64,000 bases of DNA, taken from the NCBI RefSeq assembly GCF_004122105.1, contig NZ_SBKN01000002.1, forward strand, positions 248,001 to 312,000, read 5' to 3'. The translations under genes were made by a program, and so were the position numbers. This document shows positions 15,109 through 24,948 of the stretch, in pieces (position 1 is the stretch's first letter; each line of letters begins with the position of its first letter). A model generated the notes under the pieces. The model did not search any database. It was not told where the DNA came from and worked only from the letters and a program-made list of their open reading frames with translations. Source of the DNA: Flavobacterium stagni (lineage in GTDB: Bacteria; Bacteroidota; Bacteroidia; Flavobacteriales; Flavobacteriaceae).

Positions 15109-16479
15109 ATGAAATACGGACTTTCCCTTGCACTTTTATTGGCAATACAATCTTTAACGGCACAGACCGATGCAGAAATGTTGGATCGCATCCACAAAAC
15201 CGCATTGACTCAAGGCCATTGTTACCAATGGTTGGATGATTTGTCAAATAAAGTAGGCGCCCGACTCTCAGGTTCTGAAGGGGCGGCCAAAGGAGTGAAG
15301 TATACGCAAGAGCAACTGAACCAGTTGGGACTTGATAAAGTCTATCTACAAGAAGTCATGGTCCCCAAATGGGAGCGTGGGGAGAAGGAAGTTGCCTATT
15401 TGAACCTGGGTAAAAAACGCTTGGATCTTTCGATTTGTGCGTTAGGAATGTCAGTAGCTACGCCCAAGAACGGACTCGAAGCGCAAGTGATCGAAGTCAA
15501 ATCTTTAGACGAATTGAAAGCCTTAGGAGCAGACAAAGTGAAAGGTAAAATTATCTTTTTCAATCGCCCCATGGACCCTGAACAAATTGAAACCTTTCGA
15601 GCCTATGGCGGTTGTGTAGACCAACGTTCCTCGGGTGCCCGTGAAGCAGGAAAGTTAGGCGCAGTGGGCGTGATTGTTCGTTCGATGAATCTTCGCCTTG
15701 ACGATTTACCACATACGGGAATGACCAATTATGGGGACACTCCTGAAAACCAACGCATTCCGGCTGCTGCTGTGAGTACGCTCGATGCCAATGCGCTGAG
15801 TGATGCGTTAAAAACCAATCCCAACGCCACCTTGTTTTTTCGTCAAACCTGTGTAAATAAGGGCGAGGTACTTTCCTATAATGTGATTGGCGAAATTACG
15901 GGGACTGAATTTCCCAACCAAATCATGGTTGTCGGCGGTCATTTGGATTCATGGGATTTAGGAGACGGCTCCCACGATGACGGTGCCGGTTGTGTGCAAA
16001 GTATGGAAGTATTGGAACTCTTTAAAAAAATTGGCTACAAACCCAAACATACCATTCGCGCGGTATTATTTATGAACGAGGAAAATGGGGTAAAGGGCGG
16101 ACTCCAATACGAGGCCGAAGTGCAACGCAAAGGGGAGCAGCATGTTTTTGCTTTGGAAAGCGATGCGGGCGGATTTGCACCGCGCGGGTTTTCCTTTGAA
16201 ATTGATGACGCCAATTTTGGTCAAGTGGGATTGTGGAAACCGTTATTCGAACCCTATTTGATTCACTTGTTCCGAAAAGGGCATTCCGGTGTGGATATCG
16301 GTCCGTTGAAATCGCCAAAGATTGTGAAGGCCGGACTCCAACCGGATTCGCAACGGTACTTCGATCACCACCATGCGGCCAACGATACCTTTGATGCTGT
16401 TAACAAACGCGAATTGGAGTTAGGCGCCGCTGCCATGACTTCCTTAATTTATTTATTCGATAAATACGGAATCTTATAG
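15109..16479 (+). CDS. M28-family zinc peptidase, exported
   Basis: 456 residues with a signal peptide (ending SLTAQ). The first half has a protease-associated-type insert ('KGKIIFFNRPMDPEQIETF', 'AGAVGVIVRSM'-like region). The catalytic M28 domain shows the metal ligands in order: His and Asp in 'GGHLDSWDLGDGSHDDGAG', the two-Glu motif in 'FMNEENGVKGG', an Asp in 'ALESDAGG' and a final His in 'HHHAANDTFD'. It would cleave N-terminal or dipeptide bonds outside the cytoplasm using two zinc ions, probably to scavenge amino acids. It has its own promoter and overlaps the next start by one base. Substrate specificity cannot be read. Confidence 0.93.
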   Translation: MKYGLSLALLLAIQSLTAQTDAEMLDRIHKTALTQGHCYQWLDDLSNKVGARLSGSEGAAKGVKYTQEQLNQLGLDKVYLQEVMVPKWERGEKEVAYLNLGKKRLDLSICALGMSVATPKNGLEAQVIEVKSLDELKALGADKVKGKIIFFNRPMDPEQIETFRAYGGCVDQRSSGAREAGKLGAVGVIVRSMNLRLDDLPHTGMTNYGDTPENQRIPAAAVSTLDANALSDALKTNPNATLFFRQTCVNKGEVLSYNVIGEITGTEFPNQIMVVGGHLDSWDLGDGSHDDGAGCVQSMEVLELFKKIGYKPKHTIRAVLFMNEENGVKGGLQYEAEVQRKGEQHVFALESDAGGFAPRGFSFEIDDANFGQVGLWKPLFEPYLIHLFRKGHSGVDIGPLKSPKIVKAGLQPDSQRYFDHHHAANDTFDAVNKRELELGAAAMTSLIYLFDKYGIL

Positions 16480-16826
16480 TGCATCCAGCCTTAGTTTACA
16501 CCCTCAACCAACCCGAGCCGTTCCAATCCATCATGATGCATTGTATGGCAACTATTGAAGCGTGTATTCCCGAAATCGAACTCCGATTTAGCTACAAAAT
16601 ACCGTTTTATTATTACCGCGGAAAACCTTTTTGTTATTTAGCTCCCAACCATAAAGGCCAATTTATGGACCTCGGTTTGACCAAAGGTTATCAACTCACT
16701 TTGCATCAAGATACCTTGAATGGGGACAATCGCAATACGGTGAAATCCTTACGCTATTACCAGTTAGAAACCATCGATCAAGCAATACTTGTGGCTGTTC
16801 TTGAAGAAGCCGTTTCCTTGTATTAA
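16479..16826 (+). CDS. DUF1801-type small protein (YdhG/YyaL-like fold)
   Basis: 115 residues starting with GTG at 16479, overlapping the peptidase stop by one base (coupled translation). The body matches DUF1801: 'ACIPEIELRFSYKIPFYYYRGKPFCYLA' then 'GQFMDLGLTKGYQL' and 'VKSLRYYQLETID'. These small cytoplasmic proteins are common in Bacteroidota and have no established function. A repeat and a two-way terminator follow. Confidence 0.8.
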   Translation: MHPALVYTLNQPEPFQSIMMHCMATIEACIPEIELRFSYKIPFYYYRGKPFCYLAPNHKGQFMDLGLTKGYQLTLHQDTLNGDNRNTVKSLRYYQLETIDQAILVAVLEEAVSLY

Positions 16827-16875
16827 AATTTGGGCGTGCCCCTTTTGCGCTCAAAACGAATTAAAAAAATCATGT

Positions 16876-16975
16876 TCTCTTTAGCGCAACGGGTCGGGCT
16901 ATCCGTTGCAAGTCCGTTACCTCGTAGCCTCGGTATCCGGGCTTTTCACTTCTATCCCTCACGCAAGATAAGTGC
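16876..16975 (+). repeat. GC-rich intergenic repeat element, copy 3 (diverged)
   Basis: About 100 bp with 'GGGCTATCCGTTGCAAGTCC' and 'CGGGCTTTTCACTTCTATCCC', comparable to parts of the elements at 8015 and 11575. It does not code for protein in any convincing frame. Confidence 0.5.
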
Positions 16976-16980
16976 AAAAA

Positions 16981-17012
16981 AAAGGAGGTTCAGTAAAGAA
17001 CCTCCTTTTGTT
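16981..17012. terminator. two-way terminator between converging genes
   Basis: Perfect 11-bp arms AAAGGAGGTTC (16981-16991) and GAACCTCCTTT (16998-17008) with a six-base loop; A run on the left and T run on the right let it serve both the DUF1801 gene and the adhesin gene. Confidence 0.9.
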
Positions 17013-17027
17013 TATAGAATTTCGTGA

Positions 17028-20000
17028 TTATTTAATTTCACGGTTGATGTAAACCCAACCTGATTTGTCACTTACGCCATCACGCTCGATTACGTAGTAA
17101 TACGTTCCATCAGGAAGTTCGTTATCATCATTCGATTGTCCATACCATTGGTCGGTATAATTTCCTTTTGAATACACTTTAGTACCGTAACGGTTGTAAA
17201 TGCTCAATTGACGAACATTCATTCCGGTTAAGTCAAAATTGTCATTCAAACCATCTCCATTTGGAGAAATACCTTTAGGAATCGAACACGTTACATCATT
17301 CGCTGTAAAGCTTTGTGTATCGGTACAGAATCCAGTTCCATTTGGAATAGTAACCGTTACATTGTAAACACCCGCTCCAGAAACATTCAAGGTAGCGCCT
17401 GTTCCAACAGTGGCACCTGAACTATTCGTCCATAAGTAAGAAGCGTTTGTACTTGTAAAGTTAGAAGGAATAACTTCCAATACATATACCGATCCTACAC
17501 AACCTCCATCAATTGTAAATGCTGGAGAAGGAGTGATGGTAATATCAAAACTTTCTTGATCCGTACAGTTAGGTGTAGTACCACTTTGTGCGTAAACATA
17601 CAAGGTAGTAGTTGCGGTAATCACAGCTCCGGCATTCAATTGTGTTCCAGTACCATTTTGACCTGTATAGTAATTACCAACAGTTAAGGCAGGTAATGTA
17701 TAGCTATTACAAGCTTCAACATCTAAAATTGGTAAAACATCAGGAGTTGGATGAACCGTAATACTGATAGTAGTACCTACCGCACATTGTCCAGCATCTG
17801 GAGTAAACGTTGAAGTAAACGTACCTGCAGTTGCTGTGGTAAAGGTGGCTGGAGACCAAGTACCCGTAACTCCATTGGTAGAAGTTGTCGGAATGGTCAC
17901 TGCAGTGCTTCCTTGACAAACAGCAGCTAAAGCATTAAATGTTGGTGTAGTAGGTGCATTGATAGTTACACTAATTGAAGTAGCAACAGCACATTGTCCC
18001 GCATCCGGTGTAAAGTTGATGGTTTGTGTTCCAACCGTTGTCGTGTCAACCGTTCCTGACCAAGTACCTGTAATACCATTGTTGGAAGTAGTTGGTAAAG
18101 TAGGAGCAGTGCCATTTTGACAAATTGGAGCAATAGCGGTGAATGTAGGTGTAATATTCGGTGCGAAAATGGTAATATCCATCGTAGCTGTATTTGCACA
18201 CTGCCCTGCATTTGGTGTAAACGTGTAGGTAGTTGTTCCAACCGTTGTCGTACTAATTACACTTGGAGACCAAGTACCTGATATGCCTTCACCAGAAGTT
18301 GTTGGTAAAGCAGGAGCCGATAGATCTTGACAAATTGGAGCAATTTGTGTGAAGGTAGGCGTACCTGTTGGAGCTGTTATTGCTACTGTTAAAGTAACAG
18401 CTACCGCACAGTTTCCTGAACTTGGTGTAAATACATAATCAAAGTTACCGATGGTTGATGTATCAATAGTTGCAGGATTCCATGTTCCAGAAACTCCATT
18501 AGTTGAAGTGGTTGGAAGCGCAGGTGCTGTCTGACCTTGACATACCGTGATAGGATCAAATGTAGGTGTTAGTGGCGTTGTAATTAAAATACTTACCGTT
18601 AATGGATTTCCACATTCTCCTGAATTAGGTGTAAATACATAATCGGTCGAACCTAAAATACTAGTGTCAATTACACTTGGTGACCATGTACCGTCTATGT
18701 TATTATCGGAAGTAGTCGGTAATACAGGTGCAGTAGCATTTTGACAAATACTATTGATAACAGGGAATATTGGATCCACCGGTTGAGTGATAGTTACTGT
18801 AAAGCTACGTTCACTTGTACAGTCTGGGGTAGTACCCGAGCTAGCATAGATATAAATTGTCTGTGATGTACTAATAATATCATTTGCATTTAATTGCGTT
18901 CCCGTTCCACCAGGACCTGTAAAGTAGTTTCCAACAGTCAAAGCAGGTAAGGTGTAATCACCACATTGTACTACATTGGCCATAAATGGAATTACCGGTG
19001 TCGCATTAATAGTAACAGTTGTAGTAGCAGCAAATGCGGCACAACCACCGATTGCTGGAATTGAGTAAGAAACAGTATATACGCCAGGTAAACTAGCGCC
19101 AGGAATAATGGTTCCTGTGATAGTGTTGATATTCAAGCCTGCAGGAGAAGCACTGTAAGTTCCACCTGTTGTACCTGTTACTGTTGCCGTTTGAGGTGTA
19201 AAGTCATTATTACAATATGCAGGTTGGCTATAAGCAATTGTCGCATTAGCAGGTGCAGTAATAATTACTGTGCGTGATGTAGTGATAAATGGAATGGTGT
19301 TACAAGTACCACCAATAGTAGTAGCCGTTGTAGCTGTAACTACATAAGCGCCTGGTGCACTTGCTGATAAGTCAATTGTACCCGTTAATGAATCAATCAC
19401 TAATCCGGCCGGTGTAGCAGTATAGGTTCCTGCCGTAGCACCTGCAGCTAAAATAGGAGTTGGATCTACTCCATCTTGACAATAATACGTTGAATCATAT
19501 TCAAACACATTATATGGGAAACAAGCTGTAGTACCACCGGTTGTATTGGTTTGAGTAAAAGTTACTGTACCCGCTTGATTCGAGAAGTTGGTAATCATAA
19601 TTACATACACTTCACACAATTGAGCATTAGGAATACACATAATCTCTTGCGGAGCTGCAGAATAACTACAAGCGTGCAGAGTACCATTACATCCTTGTGC
19701 CGGAGTTAATGCTGGGATTTGACCCGCCATTGGGTTAGCTGGAACCCCAATACAAGCTGTATTCAAATCGGTAAATGGTCCCCAAGCCACATAGTCAACG
19801 TCACGTGGAGTTCCATTGTTGTCCACTTGAGAAATCAAATAGCTTAAAGGCCCCGCTTGATTTACTTGTAAGAAGAAGAAAGCTGGGTTCGGAGATGTAA
19901 ATAAACATCCAATTTGACCTAAACTTGGTACGTTAGTTGAATTTGCATAAGTAACGGTTTGACCTGTACAAAAAGCAGGAGCCTCTGCACAGGGTAATGT

Positions 20001-23000
20001 ACCGATACACAAATTAAAATTCACATATTGTGTAGCAGCAGATGCTGAGTAAATACGAATATAATAGGTAGTACCTGGAATTAAGTTGTCAGCAGAGTTA
20101 CAGTTAACTTGAGTAAAGTTTCCACAAGCTGTTCCTGTAAAAATGGCATAATCTAAATCAGCGTTACCAGTAACATTGTTAAAAGATACAATGTGAGTTG
20201 GTGCTGTAGCGGTAAATGTATACCATACGTCATCATTGGCAACACCCGGAGGACAGTTAACTACAGGATTAGATTGTGTTGCACCAATTAAAGTACCTGG
20301 AGTAGTTTGCACACAGTTTAAGTTTTGATTAACAACTGCAAAAGTTGCATTACTACATTCGTCGTTCACAGGTAAAGTTCCAAAAGTATAAGGTTGTGAC
20401 CATGTACTTGTTTCACCCAACGCGTTACAAATTGAACGTACATAGAAAGTGTAAGCTGTTCCAGCAGGTAAATTAGTTAAGGTGTAAGGCATTTGAGTTG
20501 TTAGAATACCAATACTAGATCCACTAGGAGGTAAGCCTCCAAGAGGTACAATGAAAATTTCCCATTGTGTCGCAGTACCTTGTTCTGTCCAATACAATTG
20601 AGCAGATGTTTGTGTTACTTGTTGAACATTTAATGCCACAGGTTTTGGACAAGGAGGAGCAGGCTCACATGTTACATTAGCAATCCATCCGGGATTGTTC
20701 ACAGTTCCGTCACTTCTGAAGCGGAAAGTTAAACATCCACCCACAGTAGAAGCAGTGAATGGACCGGGTAAGTTAGCTCCTGTCAAGTTACCCCAGTAGG
20801 AACCAGCCAAACCACCTGGAACATTTCCTGGTCCATTTGTACTTGCAATTTGAGGAGCATTGATTGAATTTCCATCAAATACATACAAACCGTCCCAGTT
20901 AGTTTCAGTATTGAATTCTGTGAAAGTAACTGTTACAACTTCATTAGGTGAGTTCGGACAAATAGTTACTGTATAATCGGTACTGTTTGCATAGTTTGCA
21001 TTTGGACCTGCAGGGTCAGTAAACACGCCACCACAAGCTGGAGGTGCTATTTGAGTGGTAGCACTTCTTGGACCAATCCACCAACCTGTTGATCCGTCAG
21101 GACAAACGGATTGTACATAAAAATCATAACAAGTATTAGGTAATAATGTAGTAAATGTATAGGATGTAGTATTTGAAGTAAAGAAGCCAGTTGTAGTAGC
21201 TGTTGGCACAGGTGAACCACAAGGTAAAGCAATTACATTCCACGAAGTAGGTGTGGTCGAAGCTGAAGTCCATGCAAATACTGCTGTATTATGTGTTACT
21301 CCTGTTACGGTTAAAGCCGAAGGGCTAGGACAAGCAGGTGGTGCTTGACAAACAACATTAGCCGTCCATCCAGCAGCATTAATGATTACATCACTAATAA
21401 ACTGGAAAGTCAAACATCCGCCTGGAGCAGAAGAGGTAAATGAAGGTAAATTTGCTCCAGTCAATGTTCCCCAATAGGATCCGGCCAAACCACCAGGAAC
21501 GTTACCTGGACCGTTTGCACTAGGAATTTGAGGAGCAGAAGTAGATGTACCGTCAAAAACATACATACCATCCCAGTTGGCTTCTGTCGCAAAACTTGTA
21601 AAAGTTACCGTTACAACATTGGTTGGAACATCCGGACAGATTGTAACCGTTTGGTTGGTATTGTTGTTATAATTACCTGTTAATCCTCCTTCATCAACAT
21701 AAATACCACCACATACTGGAGGTGCAACTTGTGTTGTGATGGATACTGGTCCGGTCCATGTGCTCACATCAGGTGAAGTACAGATGGCACGAACATAGAC
21801 ATCATAACAAGTCAGCCCATTTAAGCCTTGAAAGGTATGAGTATTGGTAGAAACAATGGTACCAACAGTTGTTGCCGTTGGCGCTGTATTTCCACAAGGT
21901 TGTGCAATGATTTCCCATTGGTTTTCCGTACCACCAGCTGTCCATGTAAAGGTAGCTGATGTTCCTAAAACAACCGTTGGTGTTAAAGAAAATGGCGCTG
22001 GACATGGCGGAGGAGCCGCACACGTTACATTGGCTACCCATCCTGCTGCCGTGGTGGTTGCATTACTACGGAAACGGAATGTCAAACATCCATCAGGGCT
22101 TGAAGAAGTGAACGAACCTGGATTCGTAGTTCCCCAATAAGCACCTGCTAAACCACCAGGAACTGCTCCTGCGCCATTGGCACTGGCAATCTGTGGTGCT
22201 GAAGTTGAGTTTCCGTTGAAAATATATAAACCATCGTTTGTCGCTTCTACATTGAAACTAGTGAACGTTACAGTTACCACATCTCCAACTGTTTGTGGAC
22301 AAATGGTTACTGTTTGGTCAGCATTGTTGGCATAGTTTGCTGCTGCACCACCACCGTCAGTATACGTTCCACCACATACTGGAGGAGGAACTAAGGTGTT
22401 GAATACATACGGACCTGCCCAAGCACTGAAGGTTCCGTTACCACAATCGGCACGAACCCAGTATTGATAAGCGGTATCTGGATTTAATCCTGTAACTGCT
22501 GTACCTGTGTTAGTACCCACAGTTGTTCCTGATCCTGATGGGATGGCCGAACCTGAAGTCTGCACTACATACTCCCATGATGATGCATTGCCTGGGTTAC
22601 CCCAAGAAAGTGTAGCTCCGTTTAATCCAATATTGGTTGCGGTTAACGCATCGGGTTGCGCACAGTTCAATTGTTGAATAATTAAACTATACGAATAACT
22701 CTGCGTTGCTGCAGAGGATGATAATACAATAATATAGGTCTGACCCGCTGTTACATTCAAACTCGGAATGTTACGTACACCAGAAGTAGCATCTGCCACA
22801 CCGGCCACACAGTTCACACCCACATTTGCACACCCTTGGTAAACAAAGATACCCGAGTTGGTTGCGCCTGGTGTCATTGTGATGCTGATAGCACCTGTTG
22901 TAGTAGGTGTATACGAATAATATACTTCATTACCAATCATATAATTGGTTGTCGAACCACACGATCCCCCTTGATTGGTGTCGTTGGTGTCGGCATAGGT

Positions 23001-23969
23001 AGCCGTATTGTCATTGGTACTGTACGGTAAGGTCGGTATCGCAATGGCCGAGTTACACGTTAACCCTGGGGTTGCCGTAGTGAAGTTAAACGGCCCAACC
23101 CATGCACTGTTACTTTGCGAACACAAAGCACGAACATAATATACATAAGGTGTAGCAGGTGTTAACCCTTGTGCCGAATAAGAATTTGTAGTTACAATTA
23201 TTCCCAAACCGGTTGGAATACCAGTAGCCGGTACCACTTCCACTTCGTATTGAGGTGCCGTACCGTTCCACCCTAAAAGTGCAGAAGTCTGTGTAATACT
23301 TGTTGCTGATAAATTGGTTGGAACCAAACAACGTTCTACTAAACTCACCGAATCAATTAACCAACGGTCTCCACCTAAAGCAGTAGTAGGCTGCGTGAAA
23401 CGCATCATGAAGGCAATGTATACTTGCTGACCCGCATACGCTGATAAGTCTACCACTTTTTCTTCATACACATTAAAGGTAGTCGAAAGCGTTGCTTCAG
23501 TGTATGTTTGAGCTGTTACAGTATAACTCGCAATATTGGTTTGTGTCCCTGCAGTAGCTGTAGGGTTAACCAAAACAAAATATTCTGTACCCTGCGGACC
23601 GGTTAAGGTTGAACGGGTCCAAAAGTGTAATTCACCGTTGGTAGGTACTGTAACTTTTGGTGTAGCCAAGTAATCCTCGGAAGTGTTTCCTTGACCAATG
23701 TTTTCATTATTCATGAACGCCGAATTGGTACCGGCATAAACATTGGCAGCAGATGTGGTAATTGTCCAACGACGGGCGGTACCCACACCGTTGTCAAAAA
23801 CTGCCCACTGGTTACCTGTGGCTCCTGTTCCTAAAGTCCATGGTGAAGGATTCGTCGCTACGTCCGGATTGGTCGTATTCTCAAAACCTTCAACCCCAGG
23901 AGTAGGAAACTGGGAGTATCCTGTTAAATGCATGAAAGCAAACAGGATCAATAAAGTAATTTTTTTCAT
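17028..23969 (-). CDS. giant modular secreted adhesin with T9SS type B (gliding-associated) C-terminal domain
   Basis: 2,313 residues. Order: signal peptide (1-20); a jelly-roll 'choice-of-anchor' domain (about 20-210); a Fn3 domain ('SVSLVERCLVPTNLSATSI'); a PPC-like domain ('YYSYTPTTTGAISITMTPG'); then three CUB-like domains, each starting with C-G-G and containing 'GLYVFDG' or a variant plus 'VPGGLAGSYWG', alternating with Fn3 domains; a second PPC-like domain; two 'TGTYTATPAG'-type repeats; and five Ig-like repeats of about 70 residues (about 1725-2075) flanked on both sides by a 'YTLPALTVGNY' module. The end, from about 2228 ('ISPNGDGLNDNFDL', 'LSIYNRYGTKVYSKG', 'LPDGTYYYVIE'), is the CHU_C/type B sorting domain that sends proteins through the type IX secretion system to the cell surface. 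Probable role: surface adhesion, as with SprB-like proteins. It is transcribed alone; the repeats could vary in number between strains. Confidence 0.95.
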   Translation of the reverse strand: MKKITLLILFAFMHLTGYSQFPTPGVEGFENTTNPDVATNPSPWTLGTGATGNQWAVFDNGVGTARRWTITTSAANVYAGTNSAFMNNENIGQGNTSEDYLATPKVTVPTNGELHFWTRSTLTGPQGTEYFVLVNPTATAGTQTNIASYTVTAQTYTEATLSTTFNVYEEKVVDLSAYAGQQVYIAFMMRFTQPTTALGGDRWLIDSVSLVERCLVPTNLSATSITQTSALLGWNGTAPQYEVEVVPATGIPTGLGIIVTTNSYSAQGLTPATPYVYYVRALCSQSNSAWVGPFNFTTATPGLTCNSAIAIPTLPYSTNDNTATYADTNDTNQGGSCGSTTNYMIGNEVYYSYTPTTTGAISITMTPGATNSGIFVYQGCANVGVNCVAGVADATSGVRNIPSLNVTAGQTYIIVLSSSAATQSYSYSLIIQQLNCAQPDALTATNIGLNGATLSWGNPGNASSWEYVVQTSGSAIPSGSGTTVGTNTGTAVTGLNPDTAYQYWVRADCGNGTFSAWAGPYVFNTLVPPPVCGGTYTDGGGAAANYANNADQTVTICPQTVGDVVTVTFTSFNVEATNDGLYIFNGNSTSAPQIASANGAGAVPGGLAGAYWGTTNPGSFTSSSPDGCLTFRFRSNATTTAAGWVANVTCAAPPPCPAPFSLTPTVVLGTSATFTWTAGGTENQWEIIAQPCGNTAPTATTVGTIVSTNTHTFQGLNGLTCYDVYVRAICTSPDVSTWTGPVSITTQVAPPVCGGIYVDEGGLTGNYNNNTNQTVTICPDVPTNVVTVTFTSFATEANWDGMYVFDGTSTSAPQIPSANGPGNVPGGLAGSYWGTLTGANLPSFTSSAPGGCLTFQFISDVIINAAGWTANVVCQAPPACPSPSALTVTGVTHNTAVFAWTSASTTPTSWNVIALPCGSPVPTATTTGFFTSNTTSYTFTTLLPNTCYDFYVQSVCPDGSTGWWIGPRSATTQIAPPACGGVFTDPAGPNANYANSTDYTVTICPNSPNEVVTVTFTEFNTETNWDGLYVFDGNSINAPQIASTNGPGNVPGGLAGSYWGNLTGANLPGPFTASTVGGCLTFRFRSDGTVNNPGWIANVTCEPAPPCPKPVALNVQQVTQTSAQLYWTEQGTATQWEIFIVPLGGLPPSGSSIGILTTQMPYTLTNLPAGTAYTFYVRSICNALGETSTWSQPYTFGTLPVNDECSNATFAVVNQNLNCVQTTPGTLIGATQSNPVVNCPPGVANDDVWYTFTATAPTHIVSFNNVTGNADLDYAIFTGTACGNFTQVNCNSADNLIPGTTYYIRIYSASAATQYVNFNLCIGTLPCAEAPAFCTGQTVTYANSTNVPSLGQIGCLFTSPNPAFFFLQVNQAGPLSYLISQVDNNGTPRDVDYVAWGPFTDLNTACIGVPANPMAGQIPALTPAQGCNGTLHACSYSAAPQEIMCIPNAQLCEVYVIMITNFSNQAGTVTFTQTNTTGGTTACFPYNVFEYDSTYYCQDGVDPTPILAAGATAGTYTATPAGLVIDSLTGTIDLSASAPGAYVVTATTATTIGGTCNTIPFITTSRTVIITAPANATIAYSQPAYCNNDFTPQTATVTGTTGGTYSASPAGLNINTITGTIIPGASLPGVYTVSYSIPAIGGCAAFAATTTVTINATPVIPFMANVVQCGDYTLPALTVGNYFTGPGGTGTQLNANDIISTSQTIYIYASSGTTPDCTSERSFTVTITQPVDPIFPVINSICQNATAPVLPTTSDNNIDGTWSPSVIDTSILGSTDYVFTPNSGECGNPLTVSILITTPLTPTFDPITVCQGQTAPALPTTSTNGVSGTWNPATIDTSTIGNFDYVFTPSSGNCAVAVTLTVAITAPTGTPTFTQIAPICQDLSAPALPTTSGEGISGTWSPSVISTTTVGTTTYTFTPNAGQCANTATMDITIFAPNITPTFTAIAPICQNGTAPTLPTTSNNGITGTWSGTVDTTTVGTQTINFTPDAGQCAVATSISVTINAPTTPTFNALAAVCQGSTAVTIPTTSTNGVTGTWSPATFTTATAGTFTSTFTPDAGQCAVGTTISITVHPTPDVLPILDVEACNSYTLPALTVGNYYTGQNGTGTQLNAGAVITATTTLYVYAQSGTTPNCTDQESFDITITPSPAFTIDGGCVGSVYVLEVIPSNFTSTNASYLWTNSSGATVGTGATLNVSGAGVYNVTVTIPNGTGFCTDTQSFTANDVTCSIPKGISPNGDGLNDNFDLTGMNVRQLSIYNRYGTKVYSKGNYTDQWYGQSNDDNELPDGTYYYVIERDGVSDKSGWVYINREIK
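17740..18780 (-). repeat. five tandem ~200-bp coding repeats (Ig-like) inside the adhesin gene
   Basis: Each unit encodes a version of 'P-F-x-x-I-x-x-I-C-Q-x-x-x-A-P-x-L-P-T-T-S' followed by 'G-T-W-S/N-P' and 'F-T-P-N/D-A/S-G-Q/E-C'. Similarity is visible at DNA level too (for example TTGACAAAT/AC and CCATGTACC-type words recur every ~200 bp), so recombination or assembly collapse is possible here. Confidence 0.85.
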
Positions 23970-24016
23970 AAAAATTAATAATTGATGGGTTTGTTTGTAT
24001 TTATGTTGTTAGCTAT

Positions 24017-24024
24017 CAAAAATA
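24017..24024 (-). promoter_or_regulatory. -7 box TATTTTTG before the adhesin gene
   Basis: Exact TAnnTTTG on the minus strand, 47 bases upstream of the start at 23969. Confidence 0.5.
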
Positions 24025-24047
24025 TAAAAAAATACTAATTTAGGCTG

Positions 24048-24947
24048 TTAAATTCTAAAAATTCCTCCTAAAGCAATAATTCGCTGTAAGAAAAAGAAAT
24101 GTTGACTGGCTTTATCTGTTGAACTGTGAGTTGTTCTAATGTCTTGCATATCAATATATCCCCCTTTTAATTCAGTTTGAATAAAGAAGTGTTTGAAGAA
24201 GGTAAAATTTAATCCCACTTTAGCCGAAACACCATAACCTGCAATATGAAAATCGTCATGTCTTGGCTTACCTAATACGCGCGCATTCGTTTTGGGATAT
24301 AAAACCCCCAATCCAATCCCTTCTGTAATGTTGATTTGGAATTTATCTGTATTAGGCAAATGAAATAATTCGGATAAATCATCAACTCTACAAAATTCTG
24401 TATTCACATAATTGAGTCCGTCGGTATGTTCAAATGTGAGAAAAGGTGGCGGTGTCGTATCATCAAACCCAGTAAAATTGGTTCCAAAATTAACCGGTGC
24501 ATTTTGGTAAATGCCATTGTACATCGAACCGACTTCATTAGCTGGTAAATTGATATAACCGTTAACAATAGCGGTTTGGTCTTGGGTCATGACATATTTC
24601 ATATGGTCCAGACCAACCGAAATATTGTAATGATCAGAAATGAAATAACCCATTCTAAAATTGGTTTGCGGAATGGTCATATTCCCTGGGTTGATATAAT
24701 CACAATGCCATCCTTTGGGTTTGTCATGGGCCGTTGCATCGTGAACGGTAAAATTATAATTGGCTCCTTCGAAATGGATGTCCGATTTTGAATACGATTC
24801 CCGATTCCCTCCCCAAAAAATATAAAATTTTCCTTTATTGTGTTTGGTGTAGCGTTCAGGCTGTACTTGGTCTTGATTTTGAGCAATGCTTGTAAAAGAA
24901 CTTAAGGCAATATATGAGGTGATTATACCTCGTACTAAAAATTTCAT
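24048..24947 (-). CDS. outer-membrane beta-barrel protein
   Basis: 299 residues with a signal peptide (ending TSIAQ). After a short linker it shows alternating amphipathic strands ending in aromatics ('KFYIFWGGNRESYSKSDI', 'NFRMGYFISDHYNISVGLDH', 'YGVSAKVGLNFTFFKHFFIQ') and ends in 'IIALGGIFRI', whose last residue is not aromatic but whose pattern is that of a small (8-12 strand) barrel. The protein resembles flavobacterial outer-membrane proteins of unknown function. It starts one base from the kdsA stop and is probably cotranscribed with kdsA, although the link in function (KDO synthesis and outer membrane) is only suggestive. Confidence 0.75.
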   Translation of the reverse strand: MKFLVRGIITSYIALSSFTSIAQNQDQVQPERYTKHNKGKFYIFWGGNRESYSKSDIHFEGANYNFTVHDATAHDKPKGWHCDYINPGNMTIPQTNFRMGYFISDHYNISVGLDHMKYVMTQDQTAIVNGYINLPANEVGSMYNGIYQNAPVNFGTNFTGFDDTTPPPFLTFEHTDGLNYVNTEFCRVDDLSELFHLPNTDKFQINITEGIGLGVLYPKTNARVLGKPRHDDFHIAGYGVSAKVGLNFTFFKHFFIQTELKGGYIDMQDIRTTHSSTDKASQHFFFLQRIIALGGIFRI

Positions 24948-24948
24948 T

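Noticed and set aside
16830..17027. Open frame of 65 codons on the + strand
   Set aside because: It lies over a repeat and a terminator hairpin and has no protein-like pattern.
17028..23969. Many open frames opposite and inside the adhesin gene
   Set aside because: They arise from the repetitive, threonine-rich coding sequence; none has a start context or recognisable domain.
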